Assembly (NCBI RefSeq): GCF_900100735.1
Contig: NZ_FNCJ01000018.1
Coordinates: forward strand, 99,410-163,409
DNA: 64,000 nt
From: Paraburkholderia phenazinium
Lineage (GTDB): Bacteria > Pseudomonadota > Gammaproteobacteria > Burkholderiales > Burkholderiaceae
Reading direction: 5' to 3'
Shown: in pieces, positions 59,801 to 64,000 of the stretch
Layout of the letters: every line of letters begins with the position of its first letter
Position numbering within the stretch: the stretch's first letter is position 1
Notes under the pieces: model-generated
The model's database searches: none
The model's input: the letters and a program-made list of their open reading frames with translations, nothing else
What the model was told of the DNA's origin: nothing
Program-made: the position numbers and the translations under genes

Positions 59801-61063
59801 TCACCGCTCCTTCGACTGGACGAGCCACTCGCGGCCCTTCAGCAGGCCATTCCAGTACAGCCACGGAAAGACGGTCGCTTTCAGACGCCAGGCCAGCGCT
59901 CGCGGCACGGTGGGATCTAGCGGGAACGTTGGCAACAGTTTGCCGCCGTAGCCGAATTCCGCCAGCACGACCTTGCCCTTCTCGACCGTCAGCGGACACG
60001 CACCATAGCCGTCGTAACGTGCCGGCAAGGGTTTACCGTTACGCGCGGCCAGCAGATTTTCGGCCACGATAGCCACCTGCTTTCGAACCGCTGCAGCCGT
60101 TTTGGCATTGGGCGCAGAACACACATCGCCAAGCGAGAAAACGTTCGCAAAACGCGGATGCCGCAACGTCGCATGATCCACCTCGCACCAGCCGTTCGCG
60201 TCTGCCAACGCGCTGTCTTTGACCACATCCGGCGAAACTTGCGGCGGCACGACGTGCAGCATGTCGTAGGACTTATCGACTCGGGTGACTTGACCCGCCG
60301 CATCTTTCACATCGAACGAGGCGATCCGCCGAGCCCCGTCGACGCTCACCAGGTTCGAACGGAATGCCAGCGACGCATCGTAACGCTCGACATACTTCAT
60401 CAACGCCGGCACGAAGGCCGCCACGCCGAACAGCGCTTCGCCGGCGAGGTGGAATTCAACGTCGATCTTGTCGAGCACGCGCTGCGTGCGCCAGTGATCG
60501 CACGACAGATACAGCGCCTTCTGCGGCGCACCGGCGCACTTGATCGGCATGGCCGGTTGTGTGAAGAGCGCCTTGCCGCCCTTCAGCTCGCGGACCAGTT
60601 GCCATGTGTACGGCGCAAGATCGAACCGGTAGTTCGACGTCACGCCGTTCTTGCCAAGCGTGTCCTCGAGGCCGGCGATCTTTTCCCACGCCAGCCGCAA
60701 ACCAGGACAGACGATCAGATGGCGATAACCGACGCGCTGACCGTCGCCCAGCAGAACACGATTCTGCTCGGGCTCGAAGCGCGTCGCGGTAGTGCGCAAC
60801 CAGCGCACCTCTTTCGGCATCACGGAGGACATCGGGCGCACGGTATCGTCGACATCGAATGTGCCTGCGCCGACCAGCGTCCATGCCGGTTGATAGAAAT
60901 GCCGCTCGCCTGGTTCGACAATCGCGATGCGCAGATCGCGCCGGCGGCGCAACAAGCTGGCGGCCGCTCCGATGCCGGCAGCGCCGCCGCCTATGATGAC
61001 GACGTCGAACGTCTCCACGTTGTCTGCTTCAAGCGTGTTGCGCACGGCGGCGTTTTCGGTCAT
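59801..61063 (-). CDS. Sulfide:quinone oxidoreductase, type II-like (FAD)
   Basis: 420 aa from ATG 61063 (ribosome site aaaaggagtacccc). FAD-binding GGGAAG at residues 25-30; redox cysteine Cys176 in KCAGAPQK, the same motif as human SQOR, and a second candidate Cys near residue 325 in SLGDVCSAPNAKT. Type II SQR oxidises sulfide to a persulfide and reduces the quinone pool on the cytoplasmic face of the membrane. Next to CysRS/FolD it may tie the island to sulfur and cysteine metabolism. Confidence 0.85.
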   Translation of the reverse strand: MTENAAVRNTLEADNVETFDVVIIGGGAAGIGAAASLLRRRRDLRIAIVEPGERHFYQPAWTLVGAGTFDVDDTVRPMSSVMPKEVRWLRTTATRFEPEQNRVLLGDGQRVGYRHLIVCPGLRLAWEKIAGLEDTLGKNGVTSNYRFDLAPYTWQLVRELKGGKALFTQPAMPIKCAGAPQKALYLSCDHWRTQRVLDKIDVEFHLAGEALFGVAAFVPALMKYVERYDASLAFRSNLVSVDGARRIASFDVKDAAGQVTRVDKSYDMLHVVPPQVSPDVVKDSALADANGWCEVDHATLRHPRFANVFSLGDVCSAPNAKTAAAVRKQVAIVAENLLAARNGKPLPARYDGYGACPLTVEKGKVVLAEFGYGGKLLPTFPLDPTVPRALAWRLKATVFPWLYWNGLLKGREWLVQSKER

Positions 61064-61146
61064 CGGGGTACTCCTTTTTCTGGGGTTACGGGTTTCATAT
61101 GCCACCGCGCATGCAACGGAAGTTTCAGCGAGTACACCTCGCCTCG

Positions 61147-61248
61147 CTATCTTGCGAAGCGTTGCCTGTACTCCAGGGGCGTCAGCGAGGTCAGCTCCTT
61201 GAACATGCGGCGTAGATTGGAATCGCTACTGAAACCCAGTTCGGTGCT
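61147..61248 (-). pseudogene. C-terminal fragment of an AraC-family regulator
   Basis: Minus-strand frame TELGFSSDSNLRRMFKELTS then LTPLEYRQRFAR and TAG: the second HTH helix pair of an AraC protein. Nothing precedes it; the sequence switches at 61248 into the MBL fragment on the other strand. Confidence 0.7.
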
Positions 61249-61249
61249 G

Positions 61250-61605
61250 ATTGTACTGACTGGTGACGAGGTGCGAATCAGACTTGAAGTGCCGGGTGAG
61301 CCCAGTCTCTACCTGAGCGGTGACACCGTGCTCACGTCCACCGTGAGCGAGTTCGTTGCGCGCCATCGTCCGCAAATCTGCGTCGTACCCGCCGGGGGTG
61401 CGCGATTCGATATGGGAAGCGACATCATCATGGGCATCGATGAAGTCATCGAACTCACGCGACTGTCAATTGGAACGGTGGTGGCCAATCATCTGGAAAC
61501 GCTCAGCCACTGCCCGGTGACACGCGCGGCACTCGCGCTCGCCGCAAGGAATGCGGGTGTCGAATCCCGCTTGCATATTCCATTGGATGGCGAGGTGTTG
61601 CATCT
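61250..61605 (+). pseudogene. C-terminal fragment of an MBL-fold hydrolase
   Basis: Plus-strand frame encoding LEVPGEPSLYLSGDTVLTST, ICVVPAGGARFDMGSDIIMG and VANHLETLSHCPVTR, the second half of a UlaG-like metallo-beta-lactamase-fold hydrolase including the metal Asp in GDT and the final His in ANHLE. The HxHxDH half is missing. It starts where the AraC fragment ends, head to head, and ends at the ASCH stop. Confidence 0.65.
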
Positions 61606-61609
61606 ACCA

Positions 61610-62086
61610 CTAACACGTCTCCACGACCTCGAAGGTCTCGCAGACAAGCGGCATGGTCTCGTCGATCGTGCAGCCTATCCGCTCACATTCGCGCAGGAAG
61701 AATTCCCAATGAGCCTTGCGCCACCAGGCAAGCGATAGATCGCCCTCGCCTTCGCTGGCGGCGAACTCCGCTGTCACTTCGTTGAAGGGAACAATCTCGA
61801 CGTGCGTGGTCCGGTGAATCATCACCGGACGATTGAAGTAGTCGACCACGATGCCGATGTCCCCGACCGCCGGAATCGCCTCGCCTTCGAATTCCCACGA
61901 CCACAGCATGCTGCAGGTGCCGCGCTTCGTGCCCTGCAGCATCAGCGCGATGAGTTCGGCCGAGAGCGCTTCGGAATCGCCGAAGCCCACGATTCTGCGA
62001 TTGCCCTCGGGCACCTTGATACCGCGCTGCGACAGTGTCTCGACCAGGCTCTCGATAGTTGGATTCATAAGGGGCTGCATTGACAT
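61610..62086 (-). CDS. ASCH-domain protein
   Basis: 158 aa. ASCH (PUA-like) domain: FGDSEALSAELIALMLQGTK, KRGTCSMLWSWEFEGEAIPA and LSLAWWRKAHWEFFLREC. ASCH proteins bind RNA or act as small amidohydrolases on N4-acetylcytidine (YqfB) in one case. Three in-frame ATGs (62086, 62080, 62068) could be starts; none has a clear ribosome site. Confidence 0.85.
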   Translation of the reverse strand: MSMQPLMNPTIESLVETLSQRGIKVPEGNRRIVGFGDSEALSAELIALMLQGTKRGTCSMLWSWEFEGEAIPAVGDIGIVVDYFNRPVMIHRTTHVEIVPFNEVTAEFAASEGEGDLSLAWWRKAHWEFFLRECERIGCTIDETMPLVCETFEVVETC

Positions 62087-62099
62087 ACAGGATGGCGAA

Positions 62100-62130
62100 G
62101 GTTCGCAGCTTAACTCAAGCGCTGCGAACC
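62100..62130 (-). terminator. Terminator-like hairpin after the glycosidase gene
   Basis: GGTTCGCAGC and GCTGCGAACC (10-bp arms, 11-nt loop) 32 bp after the stop of the glycosidase; weak T tract on the minus strand. Confidence 0.5.
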
Positions 62131-62162
62131 CTGGGGCGAGACACGCCGCGTCCCTTCGTCTG

Positions 62163-64000
<1,838 letters not shown>

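Noticed and set aside
60158..61249. Long + strand frame joined to the MBL-fold fragment
   Set aside because: Its first 360 codons are antisense to the SQR gene; only the last part (61250-61605) carries real protein similarity.

Overview
The window is high-GC, gene-dense DNA from a proteobacterium, most likely Burkholderiaceae (Burkholderia/Paraburkholderia/Caballeronia type). This rests on the FabV enoyl-ACP reductase with Tyr235/Lys244, the classical 16-strand-type porin with an N-terminal signal peptide, the paired YceI proteins with cytochrome b561, the many LysR regulators paired with divergent oxidoreductases, and overall codon habit. I see no rRNA, tRNA, CRISPR array, prophage or complete insertion sequence. 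The species cannot be fixed by eye.

Layout. 1-5.9 kb: racemase (cut by the left edge), Nudix hydrolase, FabV, S66 LD-carboxypeptidase, stand-alone CobF, a broken secreted-protein gene, a Rid protein. 5.9-9.8 kb: split chromate transporter and a class A penicillin-binding protein. 9.8-14.1 kb: two LysR genes with divergent oxidoreductases (a PdxI-like aldo/keto reductase and an SDR). 14.1-23.3 kb: a circularly permuted GTPase of the RsgA family, a TPR-CPBP membrane protease, an isochorismatase-fold hydrolase, an Ntn acylase, an unknown membrane protein in AT-rich DNA, and a GH114 lipoprotein. 23.4-29.9 kb: a catabolic cluster (Fe-ADH, LysR, SDR, MFS carrier, two-subunit transketolase). 30-39.7 kb: YceH, Rid, class V aminotransferase, cupin, b561/YceI operon, porin, MipA/OmpV, DUF4118 protein and an esterase. 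39.7-43.4 kb: a three-gene module ending in a RES-domain toxin-like protein, and a two-gene operon with a degenerate phosphopantetheinyl-transferase-like protein lying downstream of a perfect 19-bp inverted repeat with a Fur-box-like core. 43.4-50.9 kb: small genes (GNAT, ArsR-SRPBCC-VOC operon, rubredoxin, GFA protein, methyltransferase, proline iminopeptidase) interspersed with decayed genes. 51-61 kb: an island of divergent copies of housekeeping enzymes (ValRS, M3 oligopeptidase, HAD phosphatase, CysRS, FolD) with a type II sulfide:quinone oxidoreductase. 61-64 kb: gene fragments, an ASCH protein, and a secreted clan A-like glycosidase with a (Thr-Pro)n linker, cut by the right edge.

The strongest lead is the 51-61 kb island. 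ValRS, CysRS and FolD here look unlike the usual beta-proteobacterial enzymes, so they are probably second copies. The CysRS gene is preceded by a short open frame rich in Cys codons and by an intrinsic terminator whose U-run ends only 27 nt before the CysRS start, an arrangement that suggests attenuation by cysteine supply. Truncated neighbours (cupin, ASCH, AraC, MBL-fold fragments) mark recombination edges around it.

A second theme is decay: at least nine genes are visibly truncated or frameshifted without any insertion sequence nearby, which fits an accessory replicon or a variable chromosome segment.
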